From NCBI RefSeq assembly GCF_900109525.1, contig NZ_FOAN01000003.1, positions 496,001 to 560,000 of the forward strand: 64,000 nucleotides of DNA. The letters are read 5' to 3'. Position 1 is the stretch's first letter; every line of letters begins with the position of its first letter. This DNA is from Allobosea lupini (GTDB lineage Bacteria > Pseudomonadota > Alphaproteobacteria > Rhizobiales > Beijerinckiaceae). Position numbers and translations under genes: made by a program. The notes below the pieces were generated by a model. The model was given only the letters and a program-made list of their open reading frames with translations, was not told the origin of the DNA and searched no databases. Shown one piece after another: positions 17,942-26,361 of the stretch.

Positions 17942-19728
17942 ATCTGCGCCGCGACGAAAGCGCGCCAGCCGCCGAAATTGCTGATGTCGCGAGCGCCGTC
18001 CGTCGCCGCCGCCTCGCAGAGGAAGCCCTTGACCCGCGATCCGTCGGCGAGCGCGAGCGTCCCGATGCCGAGCGGTGCGGGTATGCCGGCGACGAAGGCA
18101 CCGAAGCCCGCGACCGGCAGCGACCAGACTTCGAGCGCGATCGGCGCGCCCTCGCCGGGGCCTAACCGCAGCAGTCCGGGCCGGGCCGGCGGCCCACCTG
18201 GCAAGGCGAAGAGACGATAATCCGCGGTCGTCGTCGTGGCGCGCAGGAAGCTGCCGCCGAGTGCCGTCAGTTCGCCGTTGAGCGGCATGCCGGAGAGATG
18301 GGCACCGACAACAGCGATCTCGACCGTATCGGGTGCAGCGCCGACAGGCAGCTCCGCCAAGGGCGGATGCGGCACGCCGGTCGCGCCGAGCGGCAAGCCG
18401 GATGCGGCGTGGAAAGCTGCGCCGATCGACGCCAGCGCAGCGTCTTGCCCGCTCGGCGCGATGAAGGTGACACCTCCCGCCGTCCCATCGTCAGCGAGGC
18501 TGGCCGGAACGGCGAGGGCGCAGAGATCGAGCAGGTTGACGAAATTCGTGTAGCGGCCGAGCATCGAATTGGCGCCGATCGGGTCGGCTGTCATCTCTGC
18601 CAGGGTCACCGGACGCGGGGCCGTCGGCACCATCAGGGCACCGAGCCCCTTCAGCGCGGCGCGAGCGGCGAGCGAAAGCTCGGCGAGGCGATAGCGGGCG
18701 GCGAAGGTCGCGGCCGCATCGGGCAAGGGCTTGCCGGCGATGACCGCGCGGATCACCGGCAGGATTTCCTCCGGCTCGCGCTCATGCAGATCGCGGATCG
18801 CGAGCCAGCGCTCGGCGACCCAGGGACCATCGTAGAGAAGCTGCGCCGTCTGGTAGAACGGTGTCATGTCGATCGGCACGATCTCGGCGCCGAGGCCTTG
18901 TGCACGCACAAGCGCTTGCTCGAAACCTGCTCGCGCTTCTTCATCTCCGGCGAAGTCCAAATCCTGCTCGCGCGGCACGCAGAGCCGCAGCCTCGGCGGG
19001 CAGGCGCCGAGGCGCCCGAGCGGGACGGCCCGGGAGAACGGGTCGTCCGCGTCCGGGCCGGCCAGCGCCTGCAGGACGAGCCAGGCGTCAGCGACCGTCA
19101 GGGCGAAGACGGAGACGCAATCGAGCGTGCGGCAGGCCGGCACGACGCCGGCCGTCGGAACGAGGCCGAGGCTGGGCTTCAGGCCGACGAGGTTCTGCAG
19201 GCCGGCCGGTATGCGGCCCGAGCCCGCCGTGTCCGTGCCGAGCGCGACCGGGACGATGCCGGCGGCGACTGCGCTCGCCGACCCCGAGCTCGATCCGCCG
19301 GGAACGAGATCGGCACGCAACGTGTTGCGAGGCGTCCCATAAGGCGAACGGGTGCCGTTGAGGCCGGTCGCGAACTGGTCGAGATTGGTCTTGCCGAGGA
19401 TGATCGCGCCGGCAGCCTTCAGGCGCGCGACAGCGCTGGCGTCCCTCCGTGGCTCATAGGCATAGGCTGGGCAGGCGGCGGTGGTCGCCAGCCCGGCGAC
19501 GTCGATATTGTCCTTCACCGCGACCGGCACGCCCCAGAGCGGGCGCCCTTGCGGCCCCTCCGCCTGAAGACGCTCCGCCTCGGCCAACGCCTCCGCTTCC
19601 GGCTTGAAGCTGATGAATAGGGCCTCGTCGGCATGGGCGCGCAGACGGGCATAGGCGGCAGCGACCGTCTCGGCGATCGTGCGGCTGCCGTCATGATGGC
19701 GGGAAAGGATACTGGTCAGCGTCGGCAC
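17938..19728 (-). CDS. atzF: Allophanate hydrolase
   Basis: A 596-residue protein, the normal length for AtzF. The N-terminal amidase-signature domain holds the Ser-cisSer-Lys triad Lys72, Ser146 (in GGSSSGS) and Ser170 (DTAGSGRIP), with the same spacing as known AtzF. A C-terminal domain from about residue 465 (VGAHLSGMPLNGELTALGG) is typical of the family. It converts allophanate to ammonia and CO2. The start is GTG 19728; no in-frame ATG exists nearby and the ribosome site is weak. It is divergent from the hydrolase gene at 20014. No urea carboxylase is visible, so allophanate probably comes from the biuret/carboxybiuret branch. Confidence 0.94.
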   Translation of the reverse strand: MPTLTSILSRHHDGSRTIAETVAAAYARLRAHADEALFISFKPEAEALAEAERLQAEGPQGRPLWGVPVAVKDNIDVAGLATTAACPAYAYEPRRDASAVARLKAAGAIILGKTNLDQFATGLNGTRSPYGTPRNTLRADLVPGGSSSGSASAVAAGIVPVALGTDTAGSGRIPAGLQNLVGLKPSLGLVPTAGVVPACRTLDCVSVFALTVADAWLVLQALAGPDADDPFSRAVPLGRLGACPPRLRLCVPREQDLDFAGDEEARAGFEQALVRAQGLGAEIVPIDMTPFYQTAQLLYDGPWVAERWLAIRDLHEREPEEILPVIRAVIAGKPLPDAAATFAARYRLAELSLAARAALKGLGALMVPTAPRPVTLAEMTADPIGANSMLGRYTNFVNLLDLCALAVPASLADDGTAGGVTFIAPSGQDAALASIGAAFHAASGLPLGATGVPHPPLAELPVGAAPDTVEIAVVGAHLSGMPLNGELTALGGSFLRATTTTADYRLFALPGGPPARPGLLRLGPGEGAPIALEVWSLPVAGFGAFVAGIPAPLGIGTLALADGSRVKGFLCEAAATDGARDISNFGGWRAFVAAQI

Positions 19729-19782
19729 GAGATCATGTCCATGTCTTGAGTCAGCCTATCTGTTAGGCAATTTCTCGAGCAT

Positions 19783-19801
19783 TGCATGCAAAGATTATGC
19801 A
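19783..19801. promoter_or_regulatory. Dyad in the divergent atzF / cysteine-hydrolase promoter region
   Basis: TGCAT (19783-19787) and ATGCA (19797-19801) are complementary arms with a 9-base spacer, and a perfect 10-base palindrome (TTGCATGCAA) sits at 19782-19791. It lies 54 bases upstream of the atzF start and about 210 upstream of the hydrolase start, a good place for the GntR-type regulator. Confidence 0.4.
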
Positions 19802-20013
19802 TCTCTCCGGCAGAAGGCTGGCGAGGGCGGTCGCCACGCGGTCCGTCCCGGCCTCTCCGGCAAGGGCCGCGGCCGCAAATGCCAGCGGGATTCGTCGACG
19901 TTTCAAAGCCATGGCCGCTACTCCCTGACGTCTCGCGCCCTGCTGGCCGGATGAGGAGGCCGGCGGGCACAGCCCTTGCAAAGCCCGTTCCGTCAGCCCC
20001 GACGGAGGCCGCC

Positions 20014-20700
20014 ATGAGTCGCTCCGAGATCGCAGCCAAGCCGTTCCCGCTCAGCGTCGATCTGGCGCGCGCCGCACTCGTCATCATCGACATGCAGCGC
20101 GACTTCCTCGAGCCCGGGGGCTTCGGCGCGGCGCTCGGCAACGACGTCTCGCTGCTGATGGCGGCAGTCGAGCCCTGCCGGCGCATGCTCGCCGGCGCGC
20201 GTGCCGCCGGCCTGCTCGTGATCCACACCCGCGAGGGCCACCGGCCCGATCTCTCCGATGCGCCGCGCGCCAAGGTCGAGCGCGGCGCGCCCGAGAAGCG
20301 CATCGGCGCGCCCGGCCCGATGGGGCGCATCCTGATCCGCGGCGAGGCCGGCCACGACATCGTTCCGGCTCTGGCGCCGCTTCCCGAGGAGCCGGTGATC
20401 GACAAGCCCGGCAAGGGCGCCTTCTACCAGACCGATCTCGACCTGATGCTGCGCAATCGCGGCATCGAGACGCTGCTGGTCTGCGGCGTCACCACCGAGG
20501 TCTGCGTCCACACCACCGTGCGCGAGGCCAATGACCGAGGCTATCGCTGCCTCGTGCTGGCGGACGCCTGCGCGTCCTACTTCCCGGAGTTCCACGAGGT
20601 CGGCCTGCGCATGATCGCGGCCCAGGGCGGGATCTTCGGCTGGGTCTCGACAACGGACACCGTGCTGGCGGCGCTCGCCGCGCAGGACCAGGCAGCTTAG
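20014..20700 (+). CDS. Isochorismatase-like cysteine hydrolase, biuret/triuret hydrolase type
   Basis: A protein of 228 residues from ATG 20014, with GGAGG five bases upstream. The triad Asp26 (VIIDMQRDF), Lys131 (DKPGKGAF) and Cys164 (GVTTEVCV) is intact. [16 protein letters not shown] and REANDRGY resemble the biuret hydrolase of Rhizobium leguminosarum, and Gln204 in AAQGGIFG seems to match its substrate-contacting Gln. Biuret hydrolases release ammonia and allophanate; the related triuret hydrolase gives carboxybiuret. The neighbours AtzE, AtzG, AtzH and AtzF fit either. It is followed by a permease after 15 bases. Subfamily choice needs comparison. Confidence 0.85.
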   Translation: MSRSEIAAKPFPLSVDLARAALVIIDMQRDFLEPGGFGAALGNDVSLLMAAVEPCRRMLAGARAAGLLVIHTREGHRPDLSDAPRAKVERGAPEKRIGAPGPMGRILIRGEAGHDIVPALAPLPEEPVIDKPGKGAFYQTDLDLMLRNRGIETLLVCGVTTEVCVHTTVREANDRGYRCLVLADACASYFPEFHEVGLRMIAAQGGIFGWVSTTDTVLAALAAQDQAA

Positions 20701-20715
20701 GAACGGGAGGGGGAG

Positions 20716-22326
20716 ATGGCGACGACCACCGCGACGACAGCCTCACCGAAGCTCTGGACGCCGGGCGACTGGAACGCCCTGTTCGGCTTCGGCACCAACA
20801 TCCTGGTCAACCTGTTGGTCCTGACCGGCCTGCTGCAGTTCGTCCTGAAGATGCCGAGCCAGATCGTCTTCGGCCGCATCCTGCCGGCGCTCGGGCTGAT
20901 GATGCTGCTCTCGACCGGCTATTACGCCTGGCTCGCCTGGAAGCTGGCGAAGGAGACCGGCCGCGACGATGTTTGCGCGCTGCCGTCCGGCATCAGCGTG
21001 CCGCACATGTTCGTCGTCACCTTCGTGATCATGCTGCCGATCGCGAGCATGACCGGCGACCCCCTTAAGGGCTGGGAGGCCGGCCTCGTCTGGGTCTTCT
21101 TCCAGAGCTTCATCCTGATGATCGGCGGCTTCATCGCCCCGCTCGTCCGCAGGATCACGCCGCGCGCTGCCTTGCTCGGCACGCTGGCAGGAGTCTCGAT
21201 CGCCTTCATCTCGATGCGGCCGGCTCTGGAGATCTTCCTGACGCCGGCGATCGGGCTTACTTGCCTCGCCATCATCCTGGTGAGCTGGTTCGGCGGCGTG
21301 CGCTATCCGCGCGGCATCCCGGCCGGGCTCGTCGCCATCGTTTTCGGCATGGCGATCGCATGGGGCGCGGCGTCGTTCGGGCTCGACGTCGGCGGCCTGA
21401 GCCTCGCCAGGCTCGGCGCCGCCTTCGCCAATTTCGGCTTCTCGCTGCCGCTGCCGGCGGTCGACCACGTCTTCTCGGGCTTCACCTATCTCGGCATCAT
21501 CCTGGTGACGGCCATTCCCTTCGGCATCTACGACCTCGTCGAGGCGATGGACAATGTCGAAAGCGCCGAAGCGGCGGGCGACCATTATCCGACGACGCGG
21601 GTGCTGACCGCCGACGGCGTCGTCTCGCTGATCGGCTGCCTGATGGGCAACCCCTTCATCAACGCGGTGTATATCGGCCATCCCGGCTGGAAGGCGATGG
21701 GCGGACGCATCGGCTATTCGGCCGCGACCGGCGTGATCGTCGCGGCCCTGTGCTGGTTCGGCGTCGTCGCGCTGCTGCTGGCGCTGGTGCCGATCGTCGC
21801 GATCTCGCCCATCCTGCTCTATATCGGCATGCTGATCGGCGCGCAGGCGTTCCAGACCACGCCGGCGAGCCATGCCCCCGCAATCGTGCTCGCCCTGACG
21901 CCGCATCTCGCCGCCTGGGCCAAGGTGCTGATCGACGGCGCACTCGGCGCGGCCGGCACCACTGCGGCCGCGGTTGGTATCGACAAGATGGCCAATATGG
22001 GTGTGCTCTACCATGGCCTCGAGCTGATGGGCGGCGGCGCCATCCTCTCCGGTCTCGTGCTGGGCGCGATCGCCGTCTTCGTGATCGAGAGACAGTTCCT
22101 GAACGCTGCCGCCTTCGCCGCCGCCGGCGCGGTGCTGACCTATTTCGGCCTGATGCACGGCGAGGCGATCGGGATCGGCAAGGGGTTCGGCGTCACGCCC
22201 GCGATCAGCCTGGGCTATGCGATGGTCGCGGGCTTCCTCTGGCTCTGCGCGCGCCAGCTCGCGGGCGAGGGGGCCACGAAGACGATGACGAGCGAGCCGC
22301 ATGCGCGGCTGGAGCCGGCGGAATGA
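20716..22326 (+). CDS. NCS2-type (xanthine/uracil/AzgA-like) permease
   Basis: A 536-residue membrane protein with about 12-14 hydrophobic segments and NCS2-like features: LPSGISVPHMFVVTF, the acidic conserved stretch YDLVEAMDNVESAEAAG, and LIGCLMGNPFINAVYIGHPG. This group takes up nucleobases and related ring or ureide nitrogen compounds. It is translated from an operon with the upstream cysteine hydrolase and overlaps AtzG in ATGA, so it likely imports the substrate of this pathway, such as biuret, triuret or cyanurate. The compound is inference. It is somewhat longer than typical NCS2 proteins. Confidence 0.85.
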   Translation: MATTTATTASPKLWTPGDWNALFGFGTNILVNLLVLTGLLQFVLKMPSQIVFGRILPALGLMMLLSTGYYAWLAWKLAKETGRDDVCALPSGISVPHMFVVTFVIMLPIASMTGDPLKGWEAGLVWVFFQSFILMIGGFIAPLVRRITPRAALLGTLAGVSIAFISMRPALEIFLTPAIGLTCLAIILVSWFGGVRYPRGIPAGLVAIVFGMAIAWGAASFGLDVGGLSLARLGAAFANFGFSLPLPAVDHVFSGFTYLGIILVTAIPFGIYDLVEAMDNVESAEAAGDHYPTTRVLTADGVVSLIGCLMGNPFINAVYIGHPGWKAMGGRIGYSAATGVIVAALCWFGVVALLLALVPIVAISPILLYIGMLIGAQAFQTTPASHAPAIVLALTPHLAAWAKVLIDGALGAAGTTAAAVGIDKMANMGVLYHGLELMGGGAILSGLVLGAIAVFVIERQFLNAAAFAAAGAVLTYFGLMHGEAIGIGKGFGVTPAISLGYAMVAGFLWLCARQLAGEGATKTMTSEPHARLEPAE

Positions 22327-22547
22327 GCGAGGCGAAGCGCGAGTTCGATCCGGCTGCGCATCTCGATGCGACGGCACCTTCGCTGGGGCTTGCGATCACG
22401 GCGGAGCAGCGGCCGGGCGTGATCCGCTTCCTGGCGACCGCGGAAGCGATGGCGAGGATCGTGCAGGCGGCACCGGTCGGCGACGACACGCTCGAGCTCG
22501 CGCCGGTCTTCCGACCAGGGCGGGTGCGGGTGGAGGAAGAGGCGTGA
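22323..22547 (+). CDS. atzG: AtzG-like small subunit (DUF4089)
   Basis: A 74-residue protein with the GatC-like helical pattern of AtzG/HpxX (LGLAITAEQRPGVIRFLATAE; ELAPVFRP). AtzG is known to form a complex with AtzE that is needed for the stable 1-carboxybiuret hydrolase, a relic of the GatCAB architecture. The start overlaps the permease stop (ATGA) and the stop overlaps the AtzE start (GTGA), so all three are translationally coupled. The identity rests on length, position and these motifs. Confidence 0.88.
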   Translation: MSEAKREFDPAAHLDATAPSLGLAITAEQRPGVIRFLATAEAMARIVQAAPVGDDTLELAPVFRPGRVRVEEEA

Positions 22548-23938
22548 GCGTCGATGTCTTCGCACCGGCGCATCGAATCGCAGCCCAGGTCAGATCAGGA
22601 GAGGTGGGCGCCGAGGTCATGGCCCGCGCCTTCCTCGACCGGATCGGCCGGATCGACGGCAAGATCAACGCCTTCACCGATGTGACGGCGGCACGCGCGC
22701 TCGCGCAGGCGGCCGCGATCGACAGGGCCCGCGCGGCGGGCGAGCCGCTCGGCCCGCTCGCTGGCGTCCCCTTCGCCGCCAAGAACCTGTTCGACATCGA
22801 GGGCCTGCCGACACGGGCGGGCTCGAAGATCAACCGCGAGCGGACGCCAGCCTGGCGCGACGCGGTGCTGATCGAGCGCCTGACGGCGGCCGGCGCCGTG
22901 CTGATCGGCGGGCTCAACATGGGCGAATACGCCTATGACTTCACCGGCGAGAACGTCCATGACGGGCCTTGCCGCAATCCCCATGACCTCTCGCGCATGG
23001 CAGGGGGCTCCTCCTCGGGCTCCGGTGCGGCGACGGCCGCCGGCATGGCGCCGATCTCACTGGGCTCCGACACCAACGGCTCGATCCGCGTGCCGTCCTC
23101 GCTGTGCGGCGTGTTCGGCCTGAAGCCGACCTATGGCCGCTTGCCGCGCACGCGCAGCTTTCCGTTCTGCGACTCGCTCGATCATCTCGGCCCATTCGCA
23201 CGGGATGTCACCGATCTCGCCTTGGCCTACGACCTGCTGCAAGGCCCGGACCCGCATGATCCGGCCTGCGCGCAGCGGCCGGTCGAACCAGTCTCGGCGC
23301 AGCTGACGAAAGGTGCCTCGGGCCTGCGGATCGCCGTGGCGGGCGGATATTTCGCCACCGACGGCCTGCCGGAGGCTGCGGCTGCGGTCGGTGCCGTGGC
23401 GCAGGCGCTTGGCGCAACACGTACGGTCGCGCTCGATGGTGCTGAGATCGCGCGGGCGGCGGCCTTCCTCGTTACCAATGCAGAGAGCGCTGCCCTGCAT
23501 CTCGGCCGTCTGCAACTGCGAGCGGACGATTTCGACCCTGATACGCGCGATCGCTTCCTCGCCGGGGCCATGTTGCCGGCTGCCTGGTACATCCAGGCGC
23601 AGCGGGCGCGGCGCTGGTTTCACGACCAGATGATGCGGACCTTCGAGGAGGTCGACCTGATCATTGCGCCAGCGACGCCCTGTCCGGCGCCGCCGATCGG
23701 CCAGAAGGTGCTTGAGATCAGGGGCCAGACGCTGCCGCTGCGCCCCAGTCTCGGCCTCTTCACCCAGCCGATTTCCTGCATCGGCCTGCCGGTCGCGGCG
23801 GTGCCGGTCGCGGGCGGGGGGCTGCCGATCGGGGTCCAACTCATCGCTGCGCCCTGGCGAGAGGACATCTGCCTGAGAGCCGCTCGCGCTTTGCAAGAGA
23901 TGACGATCTGCAGCGCCGAGCCGCCGAAAGGGATCTGA
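22544..23938 (+). CDS. atzE: 1-carboxybiuret hydrolase, AtzE-type amidase
   Basis: The 464-residue amidase-signature enzyme has Lys80 (FAAKNLFD), Ser156 (AGGSSSGS) and Ser180 (SDTNGSIRVP) as the Ser-cisSer-Lys triad, plus FDIEGLPTRAGSKI and GEYAYDFTGEN typical of AtzE/HpxY. AtzE with AtzG removes ammonia from 1-carboxybiuret. The GTG at 22544 has GGAGG upstream and overlaps the AtzG stop. The product would pass to the AtzH-like protein and AtzF encoded nearby. The close paralogue HpxY of oxalurate breakdown is an alternative, but the presence of AtzF favours the carboxybiuret route. Confidence 0.9.
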   Translation: MSVDVFAPAHRIAAQVRSGEVGAEVMARAFLDRIGRIDGKINAFTDVTAARALAQAAAIDRARAAGEPLGPLAGVPFAAKNLFDIEGLPTRAGSKINRERTPAWRDAVLIERLTAAGAVLIGGLNMGEYAYDFTGENVHDGPCRNPHDLSRMAGGSSSGSGAATAAGMAPISLGSDTNGSIRVPSSLCGVFGLKPTYGRLPRTRSFPFCDSLDHLGPFARDVTDLALAYDLLQGPDPHDPACAQRPVEPVSAQLTKGASGLRIAVAGGYFATDGLPEAAAAVGAVAQALGATRTVALDGAEIARAAAFLVTNAESAALHLGRLQLRADDFDPDTRDRFLAGAMLPAAWYIQAQRARRWFHDQMMRTFEEVDLIIAPATPCPAPPIGQKVLEIRGQTLPLRPSLGLFTQPISCIGLPVAAVPVAGGGLPIGVQLIAAPWREDICLRAARALQEMTICSAEPPKGI

Positions 23939-24008
23939 TTCTCGGAGATGATGGCCCGCTGGGCGATCGAGCAGTCGGCTCGGAGCCTGGTCCCGGGCCT
24001 GCCTGGCC

Positions 24009-25028
24009 TCAGTTTCCGGTACCGATCAGCGTCCTCGCGAGCGCGCTGGCGGATCGGCGTTCCGGGCGATAGCGAATCTCGATGAGACGACGTGACATCC
24101 CGACGGGCAGGAATGCGATCAGGATGTGGAAGAGCGAGAGGGCGAGCTTCCGCTTCGGAGAGAAATCATCGGCGCTGATGACCTTGATGAGGTTCGGAAG
24201 CTGCCGAAAGCGATCCATCCGGCGATCGATGGAGGCAAGAATCGACCGCTTCTCCAGGTAAAAGAAGGTTCGTTCGACATCGAGTTGCGGCGGCCTGCTG
24301 CCCGCGGGCACGGCTCGATTGAGATGGGCGATGAGGCTTTTGAAGCGCTGCATGTGCTGCTCGATCCTGCCGGTGTCGATCGCCCGCCCGACACCGGAGA
24401 TGTTGCGATCGTGGACGCGGTAGAGCCCGAGTTCCTTCGGCAGGGAGACGACCTCGCCGAAAAAGGGGGCCGCGAGGACGATGATTCCGTCGACTGCGTC
24501 GTCATAATCGGCATCGCGCAGCAATTCGCAGAGGTCGCGCCTGAAGACGTTTCCGGAGGTTGGCGGGCTGATATAGACGCCGGTTCGGCGGACACGTTCG
24601 CTGAGGTCTCCCGTTACGCGGATCTGATCGGGTTCGGGAACGGCCGAGCCCAGCTTGTTGCCGTCTCCGTCGATGCGGCTGAGGCAGAATTGCAGCTTGG
24701 CGATCGATGGCCCGAGCCGCGGGATGATCGCATCGAGTGCGCCGGGAGCGAGTTCGTCGTCGGCATCGAGGAACAGCACGAAGGGCGCCGTCGTCCGGTC
24801 GAGGCCGAAGACGCAGGCCCGGCGCTGGCCGCCGTTCTCGATCCGGTAGGCTGTGACCCCCGTCCTGCCGATGACCTCCCAGGAAGAGTCGGTCGAGCCA
24901 TCGTCGACGACGATCAGTTCGAAGTCGTCGCGACCCTGCGCGAGCACGCTGCGGATCGCGCGCTCGACATAGTCCGCATAGTTGTAGCAGTTCACGATCA
25001 CCGCGAGCCTTGAGGTCGAACCGGTCAT
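24009..25028 (-). CDS. Glycosyltransferase family 2
   Basis: A protein of 339 residues from ATG 25028, with GGAG upstream. The GT-A fold is marked by AVIVNCYNYADYVERAIRS, VVDDGSTDSSWEV and the metal-binding DADDE (LFLDADDELAPGA). A C-terminal half of about 120 residues has no clear landmark beyond helices. It transfers a sugar to a lipid-linked or growing glycan at the cytoplasmic face. It is the first gene of the exopolysaccharide locus and divergent from the GT4 gene at 25174. The sugar cannot be read from sequence. Confidence 0.87.
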   Translation of the reverse strand: MTGSTSRLAVIVNCYNYADYVERAIRSVLAQGRDDFELIVVDDGSTDSSWEVIGRTGVTAYRIENGGQRRACVFGLDRTTAPFVLFLDADDELAPGALDAIIPRLGPSIAKLQFCLSRIDGDGNKLGSAVPEPDQIRVTGDLSERVRRTGVYISPPTSGNVFRRDLCELLRDADYDDAVDGIIVLAAPFFGEVVSLPKELGLYRVHDRNISGVGRAIDTGRIEQHMQRFKSLIAHLNRAVPAGSRPPQLDVERTFFYLEKRSILASIDRRMDRFRQLPNLIKVISADDFSPKRKLALSLFHILIAFLPVGMSRRLIEIRYRPERRSASALARTLIGTGN

Positions 25029-25173
25029 GCGCTGCTCCGCTGAAGCCTGGACCCGGGCGGCGCTCGCATGGCGACTGGTCTGCGCCATCGGCGACGAGGC
25101 GCCCCCTTGGCGCAGACATTGCAAGAGCCGTACCGGGCCGATCGACGGCGCCGGAACGATTGTCGAGCACGCA

Positions 25174-26343
25174 ATGCCGGACAGGAAGACTAGGGTTCTC
25201 TATATCGTGCCGCCGACGCGGTCCTTTGCCGGCATAGAGCGTGTCACGGATTCGATCTGTTCGGCGCTGGCGATCGAATACCAGATCGACCTCGACGTTT
25301 CAGTCCTCTACACGTCGCCCTTCGAGCAGATCGTCGGCCAACCGCGGCCATACCACGTCATTCTCAGCTTCTCCGACGGGCGGCTTGATCTGCTGCGGCG
25401 GGTCCGGAAGACGATCGCCGGCGGCCGGTTCGACCTCGTCGTGGTGCCGCAGGTCGAAGCGACCGCCGTTTTCTGGCTCGCCTGTCTCGGCATCAGGCGC
25501 CGCTTCATCCTCTATCTTCACGGCAATCCCCGCCTCGAGCGACGTTCCTTCAAGGCGAGCGCGCTGTTCGAGGCGATGCGGTTTCTGGTCTTGCCGCGGC
25601 TGGCGCGCGTCTTCGGGACGTCGCCGCGCCAACTCGACGCCTTCCGAAGCGACTATCCCAGCAAGGTCGAACATGTCTGGGTGGCCAACCCCGTGCGCTC
25701 CTTCGATACGCCCGTCCCTGTGCCGGCCCCCGCCATCGGCCGCCCGGTCCGCTTCGTCACAGTCGGTCGCTTCGCCTATCAGAAGGGCTACGACATCCTT
25801 CTGCGCGCCTTCGCGGCCTTCTGCGAGAAGCGCGGGGATGCCGAGCTCGCGCTCGTCGGCTATGGCGAGGAGGAGCCCGCGATCCGCAGCTTGATCGACG
25901 AGCTCGGCCTCGCCGGCCGGGTCACGATCCAGCACTACCCCGATAGCCCCGCCATTCCATTGTCGAACAGCGACGTCTATTTGTCGGGCGCGCGCTGGGA
26001 AGGCTGGTCCCTCGCCATTTGCGAGGCGCTTCGCTTCGGCCTGCCGGTGGTCGCCTTCGACTGCGAATTCGGACCGAGCGACATCATCGTCGATGACCGG
26101 CTCGGCCGGCTCGTCCCGCTGGGCGATACTGCCGGTTTCGTCAAGGCGATGGTGCATTACCACGACCATGTCGTGTCGGAGCGCCGCCATGCGCAGTACC
26201 GCATCGACTACATCGATCGTTTCAGCCTCGACAAGGTGGTGCACGCCCATGCGCGAGCCTTGCTCGCCGCCGACGGACGTGTCGAGACACGGACCAGTGC
26301 CGCTGCGGACAGCCTGAGAGCTGAGCCAGCCGGAGCGTCCTGA
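25174..26343 (+). CDS. Glycosyltransferase family 4
   Basis: A 389-residue protein with the GT-B fold: an acceptor domain starting RVLYIVPPTRSFAGIERVTD, then a donor domain with VTVGRFAYQKGYDILLRAF and the GT4 motif LSGARWEGWSLAICEALRFGLPVVAFD, including E-x7-E. Earlier in-frame starts fall in the divergent gene. It adds a sugar from a nucleotide donor during polysaccharide synthesis. It is divergent from the GT2 gene and converges on the ManC gene. Confidence 0.88.
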   Translation: MPDRKTRVLYIVPPTRSFAGIERVTDSICSALAIEYQIDLDVSVLYTSPFEQIVGQPRPYHVILSFSDGRLDLLRRVRKTIAGGRFDLVVVPQVEATAVFWLACLGIRRRFILYLHGNPRLERRSFKASALFEAMRFLVLPRLARVFGTSPRQLDAFRSDYPSKVEHVWVANPVRSFDTPVPVPAPAIGRPVRFVTVGRFAYQKGYDILLRAFAAFCEKRGDAELALVGYGEEEPAIRSLIDELGLAGRVTIQHYPDSPAIPLSNSDVYLSGARWEGWSLAICEALRFGLPVVAFDCEFGPSDIIVDDRLGRLVPLGDTAGFVKAMVHYHDHVVSERRHAQYRIDYIDRFSLDKVVHAHARALLAADGRVETRTSAAADSLRAEPAGAS

Positions 26344-26361
26344 CTCCGGGGACTGCTCCGC

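Noticed and set aside
20014-20700. Nicotinamidase or isochorismatase as the product
   Set aside because: Motifs [10 protein letters not shown] and REANDRGY and the AtzE/F/G/H neighbours fit the biuret/triuret hydrolase group better.
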